Below, piece by piece: positions 35,435-44,744 of a DNA stretch of 64,000 nucleotides (its first letter is position 1; every line of letters starts with the position of its first letter). Source of the stretch: Aquicella siphonis (lineage in GTDB: Bacteria; Pseudomonadota; Gammaproteobacteria; DSM-16500); NCBI RefSeq assembly GCF_902459485.1, contig NZ_LR699119.1, forward strand, positions 62,001-126,000. The letters are read 5' to 3'. A program made the position numbers and the translations under genes. Under the pieces are notes generated by a model. The model worked only from the letters and a program-made list of their open reading frames with translations, did no database searches and was not told the DNA's origin.

Positions 35435-37042
35435 ATACGCAAGGCTTGCGTCTTGTTTGGCGGGTTGTGCTTGCGTGACGGCCTGGTCTGTTTCTGCAGC
35501 TGACAAGGCAGGGAAAAGCGCGGGACTTTTCGTTAAAACCGGCGCAAGCTGCATGCGGAACGAGAAAATATCGACTGGATCGCGGCTAATACCGGAAGCC
35601 AGTTTTAACAAGGTATCCAGTTCGTCCTCGCCGATTTCGAAAATATTGTGCGCCAGCTCATTTCTCAGTTTATGACACAAGAGAAAATAATCCCGGATTT
35701 GATCGCGCGACGCCTCTTCTTCCAGATCTTTTGAGTCGAAGTGCGCGAGTAAATTTTTGATTTTTCCATGCGGACAATATTCACCGGCGAGGATGATCAT
35801 CATTTTGACGGCGGCCATGAATTCATTATAGACCATGCCTTCCAGACTGAAGTGACTTGAGGACGTGGATAATCTGTATGCTTCGACCATGAAAGGAATG
35901 GCGTATTGTTGAAACCAGAGACTGCATGCCGAAGAAGAAACTTTCTGGCACGAGTTTTCCAGCTGGTCGATTTCCGCGCCGTGCTGATACAAGATCCTGG
36001 TCAACGGGAGGTTTTCCATGCATGCAAAGGTAATGGTATATAATGGCAGGCTGGCGAGCTTGTTCAATGCTTCCTGAATCCTGTTAGTCGGTCTCCAGAG
36101 ATGAGTATGCTGCTGTCTTAACCTCGCGGTTTCAGTATGCAAGAATTCACGCATAGATGCCTGCGTTTTCATGACCAGATCAGCATCGATATTGACTTTG
36201 TTGGACAAATGCACAAGCAGCGTGCGTAATTGAACGGCGTCCTTTATCTCGGGGTCGCGGCTTGAATACAAGATGCGCCTGGCAAGATTATAGCGATGAA
36301 AATGATATAAAAATGCCAGTGTTTTAACTGTCCGCTGGAAATGACTCGCGGGAGCATTTTGATTGCTGTCAAAGGTGAAACTCAACAAATACAAGGCATG
36401 TTTCTCCAGACCGGATTTGGCTTCATTATGGATGGATAACGGCTTCTGGTGCGCGGTCTCACGCTTTTTTACCGTTTCTGTTTTCTCTGGCGCGCGTGTT
36501 TCAGCAGCGTGGATGTCTGTGCCGGACTGGGTCTTTAGCTGTTTTTTTTCAGACAAGCGTTGTAAATGCAGTTTACTGCGCTCAGCCTGTAGCCTGGCTT
36601 TGCGCGCGGCTTCGTCAATGGCTTCCTGTCTGGATGCTGCTTTCAGCGCCTGACGTTCCTGAATCACGGCTTGAATATAGGCTTGTGAGTTTTTATCGTG
36701 ACGCGTGTCTTTGACACGTGAAGCCGGTTTGCCGGTTTTGAGCTGCGGCCGGGACGGCGCCGGCAGGAATGACTCAGTTTTTGACGACGTCGAGCCGGAG
36801 GCGATTATCTGCGTGTTGGCAGCGGGTTGCGGCCTTTTTTCCGGATGCCTGGAAGGGGGCTCACTTTTGAGTTTATTGCGTATTCTCTCTATCTCTCCGG
36901 TCTGAGCACGGCGGCGCCGGAGAGATTTTTTAATTTTTGTGTAAACGAGACTGGCCACCAGAATAATGACAAACGCCATATAAATGATGAGAGTCCATCT
37001 ATCCCGCGTATCATTTTGTCTATGCACATAGCGATTATTCAT
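35420..37042 (-). CDS. Unknown membrane-anchored protein
   Basis: I do not recognise this 540-residue protein. Using the ATG at 37042, residues about 17-35 (TLIIYMAFVIILVASLVYT) form one membrane segment followed by a strongly basic stretch (KIKKSLRRRRAQ), which predicts an N-out, C-in anchor. Residues 60-210 are low-complexity, charged and Lys/Gln-rich. The C-terminal half (about 220-510) is helical and looks folded, with Cys pairs (SCQKVSSSACSLWF). A TTG nine codons upstream is an alternative start. The 3' end overlaps the convergent phaC gene by 15 bp. The role is unknown. Confidence 0.68.
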   Translation of the reverse strand: MNNRYVHRQNDTRDRWTLIIYMAFVIILVASLVYTKIKKSLRRRRAQTGEIERIRNKLKSEPPSRHPEKRPQPAANTQIIASGSTSSKTESFLPAPSRPQLKTGKPASRVKDTRHDKNSQAYIQAVIQERQALKAASRQEAIDEAARKARLQAERSKLHLQRLSEKKQLKTQSGTDIHAAETRAPEKTETVKKRETAHQKPLSIHNEAKSGLEKHALYLLSFTFDSNQNAPASHFQRTVKTLAFLYHFHRYNLARRILYSSRDPEIKDAVQLRTLLVHLSNKVNIDADLVMKTQASMREFLHTETARLRQQHTHLWRPTNRIQEALNKLASLPLYTITFACMENLPLTRILYQHGAEIDQLENSCQKVSSSACSLWFQQYAIPFMVEAYRLSTSSSHFSLEGMVYNEFMAAVKMMIILAGEYCPHGKIKNLLAHFDSKDLEEEASRDQIRDYFLLCHKLRNELAHNIFEIGEDELDTLLKLASGISRDPVDIFSFRMQLAPVLTKSPALFPALSAAETDQAVTQAQPAKQDASLAYSDIL

Positions 37043-37362
37043 GGGAGATCTAGAACTTATTTCACGCAAGGGTTACATATCTAGTTAATTATTGTCAACA
37101 TGCATACCCGATCACAGCTCGCTGTTTTTCAATAACATCAGGCTGCCGCACACCTGGGCGAAAGAGAGAAAGCCATTTAAGATTTCCTTAAGAAAACTAT
37201 ATTATTCATAGAGTAATTAGGTATTAATACTTATTGAATAAGAGCTTGGCCTGACCACATAATGGCATAACGATTCAAGCGTTCCGGATCCTCACTCCTG
37301 AATTATTGATCTAACTCTAATTCATATTGTCAATAACAAGTGTCCACCATGGAGGATAGACC
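37043..37362. other. AT-rich divergent intergenic region
   Basis: The gap separates the divergent starts of two unknown genes. It is AT-rich with short A/T palindromes such as TATTAATA near 37223. I could not pick a promoter with both elements, and there is no coding sequence I can support. Confidence 0.4.
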
Positions 37363-39345
37363 ATGATTTCGTCAAGGCTAATTAACCCTTTGCATAGTTT
37401 GACTCAAACTGCCCGTGACCTGGCTTTTTACCTGAGACATATCAATCGTGATGAATTTCTTCAGGTCATGACAGAGGTCAGAGAGTCATACGGGGCGCCG
37501 GCCGAATCATGGCTCTGGTTTGTGTTTTATTCACGCGCGCGGCGGGCTCAGCTGGATCAGATTATAGATGAATTAAAACAAACTCCGCCTGTCAATGAAG
37601 AGCAATTGCCTGTCGATAACATGCCCGATTTGCAAAAATCAGATACGGAAAGCTTGTCCAAGTCTGACATCATCAAGCCTTCCGATTTGGGAGAGAGGGA
37701 AGATGCCGGATCCCTGAGCAAAAGCGCGGATGGCGCACTCGCGATGTCTGCCATTTCCAAACAAACTCCCAAACCCAAATCCATTATTGAAGTAGTCAAG
37801 TCAATGTTGCAAGAAGGGGGGTGGGAAGAAACATCGGCGAATACCAATCTGCTGCGTGCCATGTTGAAGAAATTGCATAACTACGATCCCGGCGTGGAAT
37901 TGACGCTGAACGAAATCCGCGTCTTGAAAGATTTGCTGTTCCTTGCGATTGACCAGCGTTTGCAGGCGGAAGCCAAATTGATTGAAGAAGAAGCCAGGCT
38001 CAAGGCGATAGACGAGGAAACCCTGCGCATGAAAAAAGAGCTTCTGTCCAAAGAACAGCTGCTGCTGAGAAAAAAAGAAGAGATTGCCGAGAATGAATCG
38101 CGGATACAGGAATTGCAGAATGCAAAATCCGCAACAGGCCGGGAGTTGAGCGATATTGAACAGGAAAAGGCCGGGAAAAAACGCGAATTACAAATGTTCT
38201 TATTGCAATTGAAAGAACTGGAAGAAGATAAAAACCAGCGTGAACATGCCTATGAATTACAATTGATGGCGCTCGCGGCTGAAAAGAGAAGAAGAGAGGA
38301 AGAGCTGGAATCCGCGCGCCAGACCTTGCTGCTGCTTAATCCTGAATTTGATATCAAGAAGTTTGCGCCAGACCAGCTCGCTAATGTGATGGATGAAGCC
38401 AAGCAAGTAGGCGAAGTGGCCATGAAGACCTATCTTGCCGAGTGGAGCGCGAATGAAAGAAAACGCGCCGAACTGGAAGGGATGCGCGGAACGCTCGCCA
38501 AAGCCAAGGCTTCGCTGTCCGGCAAGCCCATGCCTGGCTCGAACCATGCATCTGATGAGGCGCAAACCGCACCAGGAGAAGAAGATCAGGCTGCCAGGGC
38601 GGAGCGGGAGGCACGATTGAAAGAAGTCAAGCAGATGTGTCATGCAAGAAATAAAACCAATGACAAGGCGGTGCGTTCCTTCATGGAAGGCTTTTTTCAG
38701 GTCAAGCTGGAAGAGCAAAGACAAAAGGAATTGCACGAAAAGCAGGATGCCAAGATGCGTGAATCGTTAGGGGTGTTGTATTCGGACGGGATACGGACAA
38801 AAATTAACGACGCCAAGACGCTGGAAATGATCGAACACGGAGGTGATGTGTCTGTCGCGGACGGCAAAAAACCGCGCCGCGCATTCAAGGAAATGAAACT
38901 GCGCGGTCCCAAGTCAGATAACCCTCAATTTCAGCGATTGGCTGAACGCATAGGCAAACTGCTCAAGCCCAGGCAGCAGCCGGAACAGGAAGTCTCTTCA
39001 GCGTCTGAATCCGCGCAGCGCGATACCCTGACATTGGTTCCCAAAATTGATAATGCAAGACGCTTGATGCTGGCCAGCCTGTTATGCGGAGCCTCTTCTC
39101 ACTCCGAACGCATTGAAATCAAACATGACGAACAACCCGCGGCTTTGGCAGCGCCGCCATTGGTTTCTGATAGTTCAGAAAAGAGAGAGGATTTGACATC
39201 ACGAGATGAGAACGCCTCACCTCAGGTGAATATATCCGGTCTTTTTGCTCCGGCAAAATCAATGAATACCAGTGTCGCGAGCGGGTTAAGTGGTGAAGTC
39301 ATCAGCGATCTTGGCGCTTCCATGACCTTGGGCGGCCTCACATAA
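37363..39345 (+). CDS. Long coiled-coil protein (660 aa), effector candidate
   Basis: I do not recognise this protein. The ATG has a strong GGAGG nine bases upstream. Residues 1-75 are a compact helical head (AFYLRHINRDEFLQVMTEVR, WLWFVFYSRARRAQL). Residues 90-150 are a Ser/Lys/Asp-rich linker with repeated SLSKS motifs. Residues about 195-330 are an uninterrupted coiled coil with classical charged heptads (EARLKAIDEETLRMKKELLS, EELESARQTL). A second, shorter helical region follows at 400-530. There is no signal peptide or membrane segment. The architecture resembles Legionella coiled-coil effectors, which is suggestive only. Confidence 0.7.
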   Translation: MISSRLINPLHSLTQTARDLAFYLRHINRDEFLQVMTEVRESYGAPAESWLWFVFYSRARRAQLDQIIDELKQTPPVNEEQLPVDNMPDLQKSDTESLSKSDIIKPSDLGEREDAGSLSKSADGALAMSAISKQTPKPKSIIEVVKSMLQEGGWEETSANTNLLRAMLKKLHNYDPGVELTLNEIRVLKDLLFLAIDQRLQAEAKLIEEEARLKAIDEETLRMKKELLSKEQLLLRKKEEIAENESRIQELQNAKSATGRELSDIEQEKAGKKRELQMFLLQLKELEEDKNQREHAYELQLMALAAEKRRREEELESARQTLLLLNPEFDIKKFAPDQLANVMDEAKQVGEVAMKTYLAEWSANERKRAELEGMRGTLAKAKASLSGKPMPGSNHASDEAQTAPGEEDQAARAEREARLKEVKQMCHARNKTNDKAVRSFMEGFFQVKLEEQRQKELHEKQDAKMRESLGVLYSDGIRTKINDAKTLEMIEHGGDVSVADGKKPRRAFKEMKLRGPKSDNPQFQRLAERIGKLLKPRQQPEQEVSSASESAQRDTLTLVPKIDNARRLMLASLLCGASSHSERIEIKHDEQPAALAAPPLVSDSSEKREDLTSRDENASPQVNISGLFAPAKSMNTSVASGLSGEVISDLGASMTLGGLT

Positions 39346-39390
39346 CGCGAGGGAAAAAACGAGGCATGCGCTAAAAACCAGACCCGTCTG

Positions 39391-39423
39391 AAAACGCCGG
39401 GTAAAAGGGTCACCCGGCGTTTT
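39391..39423. terminator. Bidirectional terminator overlapping the parC stop
   Basis: AAAACGCCGGGT (39391-39402), a 9-nt loop and ACCCGGCGTTTT (39412-39423) make a perfect 12-bp stem with an A-tract on one side and a T-tract on the other. It can serve both the plus-strand coiled-coil gene and, for the minus strand, parC, whose stop codon lies inside it. Confidence 0.85.
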
Positions 39424-41653
39424 CAACCATTAATTTGCCGACGCTGCGGCATCCGCGCGGCAGTTTGTGTCCCCGGTGCGCGCGTGTTCCAAGGAAGTTT
39501 TTCCAGTCATTGGGTTTTAGCGTAAAAGGCTTGCCCTCACCGACGATCAGAATATTCTGGCCCGCGTTTACGACAACCATGTCTTTGACGAATTCTTCGC
39601 GGGTTGCCACTTTACTCCCGGGAATGCTGATCATTTTATTGCCTTTGCCTTTGGAGAGTGCTGGCAGATCTTTTAATGGAAACACCAGCAAGTGGCCAAT
39701 ATTCGAAACCACGGCAAGAAATTCAGTTTCCACATCTGTTACGAGTTTTGGCATCAGCGCGCGCGCTCCTTTGGGAAGTGACAGAGCGGCTTTGCCCGCA
39801 CGGTTCTTTCCATAAAGATCCCCCAGTTTGACGATAAATCCATAACCCGCGTCTGAAGCCAGTACGTATAATTGCTCTGGTTCTCCAAACAGGGTGCCGA
39901 TGAATTCCGCTCCCGGCGGCGGATTCAATTTTCCTGTCAGGGGCTCGCCCTGTCCGCGTGCCGACGGGAGAGTGTGCGCCGGAATCGAATAAGCGCGTCC
40001 GGTGGAATCCAGAAACACAGCAGGCTGGTTACTGCGTCCAGTTGAAGAAGACAGAAATTCATCGCCGGCTTTGTAGCTCAGGCTGGCGGGATCAATCTCA
40101 TGACCTTTGGCGGCGCGTACCCATCCCTTGGAGGAAAGAATGACAGTCAACGGTTCGCTGGGGAGGATTTCCGTTTCTTTCATGGCTTGCGCTTCTTTAC
40201 GCTCGATAATGGGCGACTGACGCTTGTCCCCGAATTTTTCCGCGCTCACGGATAATTCCTGGCGTATCAATTTTTTCATGCGCGCGGATGAATGCAGCGT
40301 TTTTTCAATTTCATCGCGTTCTTTGGACAAATTGTCCTGTTCCTTGCGTATCTGCATTTCTTCCAGTCTGGCAAGATTGCGCAGGCGGGTATCAAGAATC
40401 GCGTCAGTCTGTTCTTCGCTGAGTTTGAAACGCTTCATGAGCACCGGCTTGGGCTCATCTTCCTTGCGGATGATACGTATGATCTCATCCAGGTTCAGAT
40501 AGACAATGATCAACCCTTCCAGGATATGCAACCTGTGATTAATGGCGTCCAGACGGTGCTGCAGGCGCCGTTTGACGGTCGCGAGCCGGAATTCCAGCCA
40601 TTCATTCAGAATTTGCACCAGACCTTTGACCTGGGGCCTCCCGTTCAGGCCTATCATATTGAGGTTGACTCGATAGCTGCGTTCCAGGTCTGTCGTGGCG
40701 AACAGATGATCCATGAGCGCGGTGACATCCACGCGGTTGGAACGGGGGATGATGACAAGACGCGTAGGGTTTTCATGATCGGACTCATCGCGCAGATCGG
40801 AGATGAGGGGCAGTTTTTTGTCCTGCATTTGCTGGGCTATCTGTTCCAGAACCTTGCTGCCGGAAACCTGATAGGGGAGTGCGGTAATGATAATTTCATC
40901 TTCTTCCAGGGAATATACAGCGCGCATGCGAATGGCGCCGTTTCCTGTCTGATACATGTTCTTGATTTCAGACTTGGGCGTAATGATTTCCGCTTCCGTG
41001 GGATAATCAGGCCCGGGAACATGCTTGCAGATTTCAGAGAGTGTCGCGTCGGGATTATCCAGAATATGGATGAGAGCGTTGACCAGTTCGCGCAGATTAT
41101 GCGGGGGGATATCAGTGGCCATGCCCACGGCTATTCCCGTGGTTCCGTTCAGCAGGACGTTAGGAAGACGCGCGGGCAGCAGCGAGGGTTCACGCAGCGT
41201 GCCGTCAAAATTGGGAACCCAGTCTACCGTCCCTTCTTCAAGTTCGGCGAGCAGGCTGTCTGCGTAACCGGACAAACGCGATTCAGTATAGCGCATGGCG
41301 GCGAATGATTTGGGATCATCGGGTGAACCAAAATTGCCTTGTCCTTCGATGAGAGGATAGCGGTATGAAAAGGATTGCGCCATCAGGACCAGTGCTTCAT
41401 AACACGCCATGTCGCCATGCGGATGAAATTTGCCCAGCACATCACCGACGGTGCGCGCGGATTTCTTGAATTTGGATACCGATTTCAATCCTAGTTCAGA
41501 CATGGCGTAAATAATGCGGCGCTGTACCGGCTTGAGGCCGTCACCGACATGCGGCAAGGCGCGGTCCAGAATGACATACATGGAATAATCGAGATAAGCC
41601 TTTTCCGCGTAATCCCGCACGGGAATGTGTTCAATATTGTTAGCAGTTGCCAT
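39410..41653 (-). CDS. parC: DNA topoisomerase IV subunit A ParC
   Basis: The ATG at 41653, with GAGAGGG upstream, gives 747 residues beginning [20 protein letters not shown]; an in-frame extension 24 codons further lacks similarity. The breakage-reunion domain has [40 protein letters not shown] and the catalytic tyrosine in [12 protein letters not shown]. The C-terminal part forms a beta-pinwheel. ParC with ParE separates daughter chromosomes and relaxes supercoils. Serine is present at the first quinolone-resistance position region only if the motif [11 protein letters not shown] is read as in relatives, where Met-Ala replaces Ser; I note this without inferring resistance. It follows parE after 32 bp. 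Confidence 0.95.
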   Translation of the reverse strand: MATANNIEHIPVRDYAEKAYLDYSMYVILDRALPHVGDGLKPVQRRIIYAMSELGLKSVSKFKKSARTVGDVLGKFHPHGDMACYEALVLMAQSFSYRYPLIEGQGNFGSPDDPKSFAAMRYTESRLSGYADSLLAELEEGTVDWVPNFDGTLREPSLLPARLPNVLLNGTTGIAVGMATDIPPHNLRELVNALIHILDNPDATLSEICKHVPGPDYPTEAEIITPKSEIKNMYQTGNGAIRMRAVYSLEEDEIIITALPYQVSGSKVLEQIAQQMQDKKLPLISDLRDESDHENPTRLVIIPRSNRVDVTALMDHLFATTDLERSYRVNLNMIGLNGRPQVKGLVQILNEWLEFRLATVKRRLQHRLDAINHRLHILEGLIIVYLNLDEIIRIIRKEDEPKPVLMKRFKLSEEQTDAILDTRLRNLARLEEMQIRKEQDNLSKERDEIEKTLHSSARMKKLIRQELSVSAEKFGDKRQSPIIERKEAQAMKETEILPSEPLTVILSSKGWVRAAKGHEIDPASLSYKAGDEFLSSSTGRSNQPAVFLDSTGRAYSIPAHTLPSARGQGEPLTGKLNPPPGAEFIGTLFGEPEQLYVLASDAGYGFIVKLGDLYGKNRAGKAALSLPKGARALMPKLVTDVETEFLAVVSNIGHLLVFPLKDLPALSKGKGNKMISIPGSKVATREEFVKDMVVVNAGQNILIVGEGKPFTLKPNDWKNFLGTRAHRGHKLPRGCRSVGKLMVENAG

Positions 41654-41685
41654 GGTTAACCCTCTCTTAACGAGTGCGTCCGATC

Positions 41686-43614
41686 TTACACAATTTCCGC
41701 CAGGTTGCCTTTTTGTTCCAGCCACGATTTGCGGTCCGAGGCGCGTTTTTTGGCGAGGAGCATGTCCAGCATTTCATCAGTATCGTCTTTTTCCTTGATG
41801 GTTAACTGCATCAGCCTGCGCGTGTCGGGATCCATGGTGGTTTCGCGCAATTGCATGGGATTCATCTCGCCCAGTCCCTTGAACCGGATAACATTCACTT
41901 TGGATTTTTTGTCCTTGAACTCAGCACTGATGCGGTCGAGTATGCCTTGCTTTTCCGCTTCATCCAGCGCGTAGTAAACCGCTTTGCCATGATCGACGCG
42001 AAACAGCGGCGGCATGGCGATATAAATATGTCCGGCTGCGACAAGCGGACGGAAATGTTTGACAAACAACGCACATAATAATGTTGCGATATGATTTCCG
42101 TCAGAATCGGCATCCGCCAGGATGCAGATTTTTCCATATCGTAAACCCGCAAGGTCCGCTGATCCCGGGTCAACGCCGATGGCGACGGAAATATCATGAA
42201 TTTCCTGGGATCCCAGAACTTCTCCGGACTCGACTTCCCAGGTATTAAGGATTTTGCCGCGCAGCGGCATCACTGCCTGGAATTCGCGGTTGCGCGCCTG
42301 CTTGGCTGAGCCGCCTGCGGAATCCCCCTCAACCAGAAACAGTTCGCTGCGTCTGACATCCTGCAGGGAACAGTCTATCAGTTTGCCCGGCAGCGCTGGC
42401 CCCGCGGTCACTTTTTTGCGGGCTACAGTTTGCGCCGCTTTCAGTCTTTTTTGCGCGTTGGCGATCGCGAGACCGGCGAGAGACTCGCCAACCGCCACAT
42501 GCTGATTCAGCCATAAACTGAAAGCATCTTTGACTACGCCGGAGACGAAAGTCGAACATTCCCGCGAAGACAAGCGCTCTTTGGTCTGGCCGGCGAATTG
42601 GGGATCGTGCAGTTTTACGGAAATGATATGCGCGCACTGATCCCAGATATCGTCAGCGGTGAGCTTGATGCCTCTAGGCAGCAGGTTGCGGAATTCACAA
42701 AACTCCCGCAATGCATCGGTAAGCCCGGTCCGGAATCCCGATACATGAGTGCCGCCCAGCGCGGTCGGAATGAGGTTGACATAACTTTCCGCAACGAGGT
42801 CGCCGCCTTCCGGAAGCCAGACAACAGCCCAGTCCACCGCTTCCCGCTCGCTGGCAAACGAGCCCAGAAACGGTTCTTCCGGGATGCGTTCTACATTGCC
42901 CAGTGTTTCCGTAAGGTAATGACTCAGTCCATTCTCGTAATACCATTCTTCGGTCTCGTTGGAGACGGCATCGGTGTAAGTGACATGCAGGCCGGGGCAG
43001 AGCACAGCTTTCGCGCGCAAAGTGTGTTTTAATTTGTTGATTGAAAAGCGCGCCGAATCAAAATATTTTTCTTCGGGCCAAAAGCGTACGCTGGTGCCGG
43101 ATTCTCCTTTGGCGGTTTTTCCCAGCGTTTGCAGATCGGATGTCTTTTCTCCGTGCGCGAATTTCATGGAATATGCCATGCCGTTACGGCGTATGGTCAC
43201 TTCCAGTTTTTTGGACAAGGCATTGACGACAGAAACGCCCACGCCATGAAGACCGCCGGAAAACCGATATTGGTTATTTGAAAATTTAGCTCCGCTGTGA
43301 AGCCGGGTGAGAATGAGCTCGACCCCCGATACTTTTTCTTCAGGATGGATGTCAACCGGCATGCCGCGGCCGTTATCCGCCACTTCCAGCGACCCGTCCT
43401 TATGCAGAATCACATCTATGCGTTTTGCGAAGCCTTCCAGGGCTTCGTCCACGCTGTTATCAATGACTTCATGCGCAAGATGGTTGGGATTGGTGGTGTC
43501 TGTGTACATGCCGGGACGGCGGCGCACAGGCTCCAGTCCGCTTAATACTTCGATGGCTTCCGCGGTATACGCGGGTTTTGACCGTGATGACTTGGGAGTT
43601 ATTTTGTCTGCCAT
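41686..43614 (-). CDS. parE: DNA topoisomerase IV subunit B ParE
   Basis: The 642-residue protein has the GHKL ATPase domain ([49 protein letters not shown]), the transducer domain, and the Toprim domain with [20 protein letters not shown] and [18 protein letters not shown]. It ends at family length. ParE supplies the ATP-driven clamp of topoisomerase IV. Its start overlaps the end of nudF by 16 bp, and parC follows closely, so nudF-parE-parC form one minus-strand unit, probably with ubiK as a separate upstream gene. Confidence 0.95.
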   Translation of the reverse strand: MADKITPKSSRSKPAYTAEAIEVLSGLEPVRRRPGMYTDTTNPNHLAHEVIDNSVDEALEGFAKRIDVILHKDGSLEVADNGRGMPVDIHPEEKVSGVELILTRLHSGAKFSNNQYRFSGGLHGVGVSVVNALSKKLEVTIRRNGMAYSMKFAHGEKTSDLQTLGKTAKGESGTSVRFWPEEKYFDSARFSINKLKHTLRAKAVLCPGLHVTYTDAVSNETEEWYYENGLSHYLTETLGNVERIPEEPFLGSFASEREAVDWAVVWLPEGGDLVAESYVNLIPTALGGTHVSGFRTGLTDALREFCEFRNLLPRGIKLTADDIWDQCAHIISVKLHDPQFAGQTKERLSSRECSTFVSGVVKDAFSLWLNQHVAVGESLAGLAIANAQKRLKAAQTVARKKVTAGPALPGKLIDCSLQDVRRSELFLVEGDSAGGSAKQARNREFQAVMPLRGKILNTWEVESGEVLGSQEIHDISVAIGVDPGSADLAGLRYGKICILADADSDGNHIATLLCALFVKHFRPLVAAGHIYIAMPPLFRVDHGKAVYYALDEAEKQGILDRISAEFKDKKSKVNVIRFKGLGEMNPMQLRETTMDPDTRRLMQLTIKEKDDTDEMLDMLLAKKRASDRKSWLEQKGNLAEIV

Positions 43615-44228
43615 AATTGTCTTAACCAGTCCCTATTTAATTGTAACCATTGCAAAGAAATGATCGCCGGTGAAGTCCTGATTTTTCCTTCCTGCAATAA
43701 CATAAACGCTTCATCAGCCTGCAGGGTGAAAGTCCGTATATCTTCATTTTCTTCTTTCAGCCCATGGATCCCGCCCGCCTCGCTCGCGTCAATACGCCCG
43801 CAATAGAGTGAAAAATATTCATTCGAGCCGCCGGGGCTGACAAAATACTCGCAAATGGGATAAAGGTCTAGGATTTCGCACCCGGCTTCTTCCACGGCCT
43901 CCCTGGCGGCCACATCGGCGGGGTTTTCATCCGGGTCAAGGACCCCTGCCACGACTTCAAGCAGCCAGGGGCTGTCGGGCGCGGCGAGAGAGCCGGGGCG
44001 GAACTGTTCTATCAGCACCACGTGGTCAAGAATGGGGTCGTAAGGCAGTATTCCGGCCGCGGATTTGCGCTCCATGACTTCCCTGGTCAGCGTACTGCTC
44101 CATCCGCCGTCAAAAAGCCTGTACCTCAATTGATAGCGCACCATGCTGAAAAAACCTTCATAAACAGTTTTGCGGTTTACGATTTCAAAATCGTTTTTTG
44201 TGAATGATTGTATTTTTTCTTCAGTCAT
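43599..44228 (-). CDS. nudF: ADP-ribose pyrophosphatase NudF
   Basis: The 209-residue protein has a complete Nudix box, GVLDPDENPADVAA followed by REAVEEAGCE, matching GX5EX7REUXEEXGU. Upstream residues (FSMVRYQLRYRLFDGGWSST) and the SPGGSNEYFSLYCGRID segment are those of the ADP-ribose pyrophosphatase subgroup, with the SPG motif that marks ADP-ribose specificity. It splits ADP-ribose to AMP and ribose-5-phosphate. The gene order nudF-parE-parC is close to that around E. coli parE. A macro-domain protein elsewhere in the window handles related ADP-ribose compounds. Confidence 0.92.
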   Translation of the reverse strand: MTEEKIQSFTKNDFEIVNRKTVYEGFFSMVRYQLRYRLFDGGWSSTLTREVMERKSAAGILPYDPILDHVVLIEQFRPGSLAAPDSPWLLEVVAGVLDPDENPADVAAREAVEEAGCEILDLYPICEYFVSPGGSNEYFSLYCGRIDASEAGGIHGLKEENEDIRTFTLQADEAFMLLQEGKIRTSPAIISLQWLQLNRDWLRQLWQTK

Positions 44229-44329
44229 GGCAGGGATCCGGACATTAATAAACGTATAAATGATGATTTTATTCGCGCAGCGGGCAGATTGCGAGAAGAA
44301 TACAAAGCGTTTTCACTAGCAGAAGCGAG

Positions 44330-44352
44330 GAGCGTGTTCGATGAACATGCTC
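44330..44352. other. Hairpin between nudF and ubiK
   Basis: GAGCGTGTTC (44330-44339) and GAACATGCTC (44343-44352) pair with a single G-T around a 3-nt loop. No T-run follows on either strand. It lies in the 165-bp space after the ubiK stop and may end or stabilise that transcript. Confidence 0.35.
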
Positions 44353-44393
44353 GGAGCAGGCTAGCTTCCCTCGCTGTCACAGCCTCGCAAGCA

Positions 44394-44654
44394 TTACTTG
44401 TGGTGTTTGCTTTTCAGCATGGTTTCGAGTGTTTTAATGTGCTGTTCCAGCTCTTCCAGTTTTTTACGCGTGCGTCCCAGGACTTTTGTCTGAGTATCAA
44501 ATTCTTCACGCGTGACCAGGTCGAATTTGGCAAAAGCTTTCGCCAGTATACTATGGCAGTTTTTTTCAAAATCTTTTTTGAGCGTCCCCACATGGGCAGG
44601 GAGAGCTTCAGACAATTGTGTGGCAAGGGATTTTAAAAAATTGGTTTTAGACAT
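44394..44654 (-). CDS. ubiK: Ubiquinone biosynthesis accessory factor UbiK (YqiC / BMFP family)
   Basis: The ATG at 44654 gives 86 residues; a longer frame upstream has no family similarity. The N-terminal half is amphipathic (KSLATQLSEALPAHVGTLKK), the middle has KAFAKFDLVTREEFDTQTKV, and the C-terminus is a short coiled coil (RTRKKLEELEQHIKTLETM). This is the layout of UbiK/YqiC, a membrane-fusogenic trimeric protein that helps the Ubi complex in aerobic ubiquinone synthesis. The length is normal. Confidence 0.85.
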   Translation of the reverse strand: MSKTNFLKSLATQLSEALPAHVGTLKKDFEKNCHSILAKAFAKFDLVTREEFDTQTKVLGRTRKKLEELEQHIKTLETMLKSKHHK

Positions 44655-44744
44655 ATATAAGGATTCCGATGGTTCCCTGATAACAAGATTATAGCGTGTC
44701 TGGAAATGGACGTCATCCTTCATGACCGATTCCCGACCGCAGGA

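Noticed and set aside
37180-37260. Possible PmrA-type direct repeat (TTAA/TATT spaced motifs) before the coiled-coil gene
   Set aside because: The stretch is AT-rich enough to give such motifs by chance, and the two half-sites do not match well in sequence and spacing.
40292-41308. 338-codon open frame on the plus strand opposite parC
   Set aside because: It lies entirely inside the well-supported parC gene on the other strand, has no ribosome site or recognisable motif, and its openness is explained by codon bias of parC.
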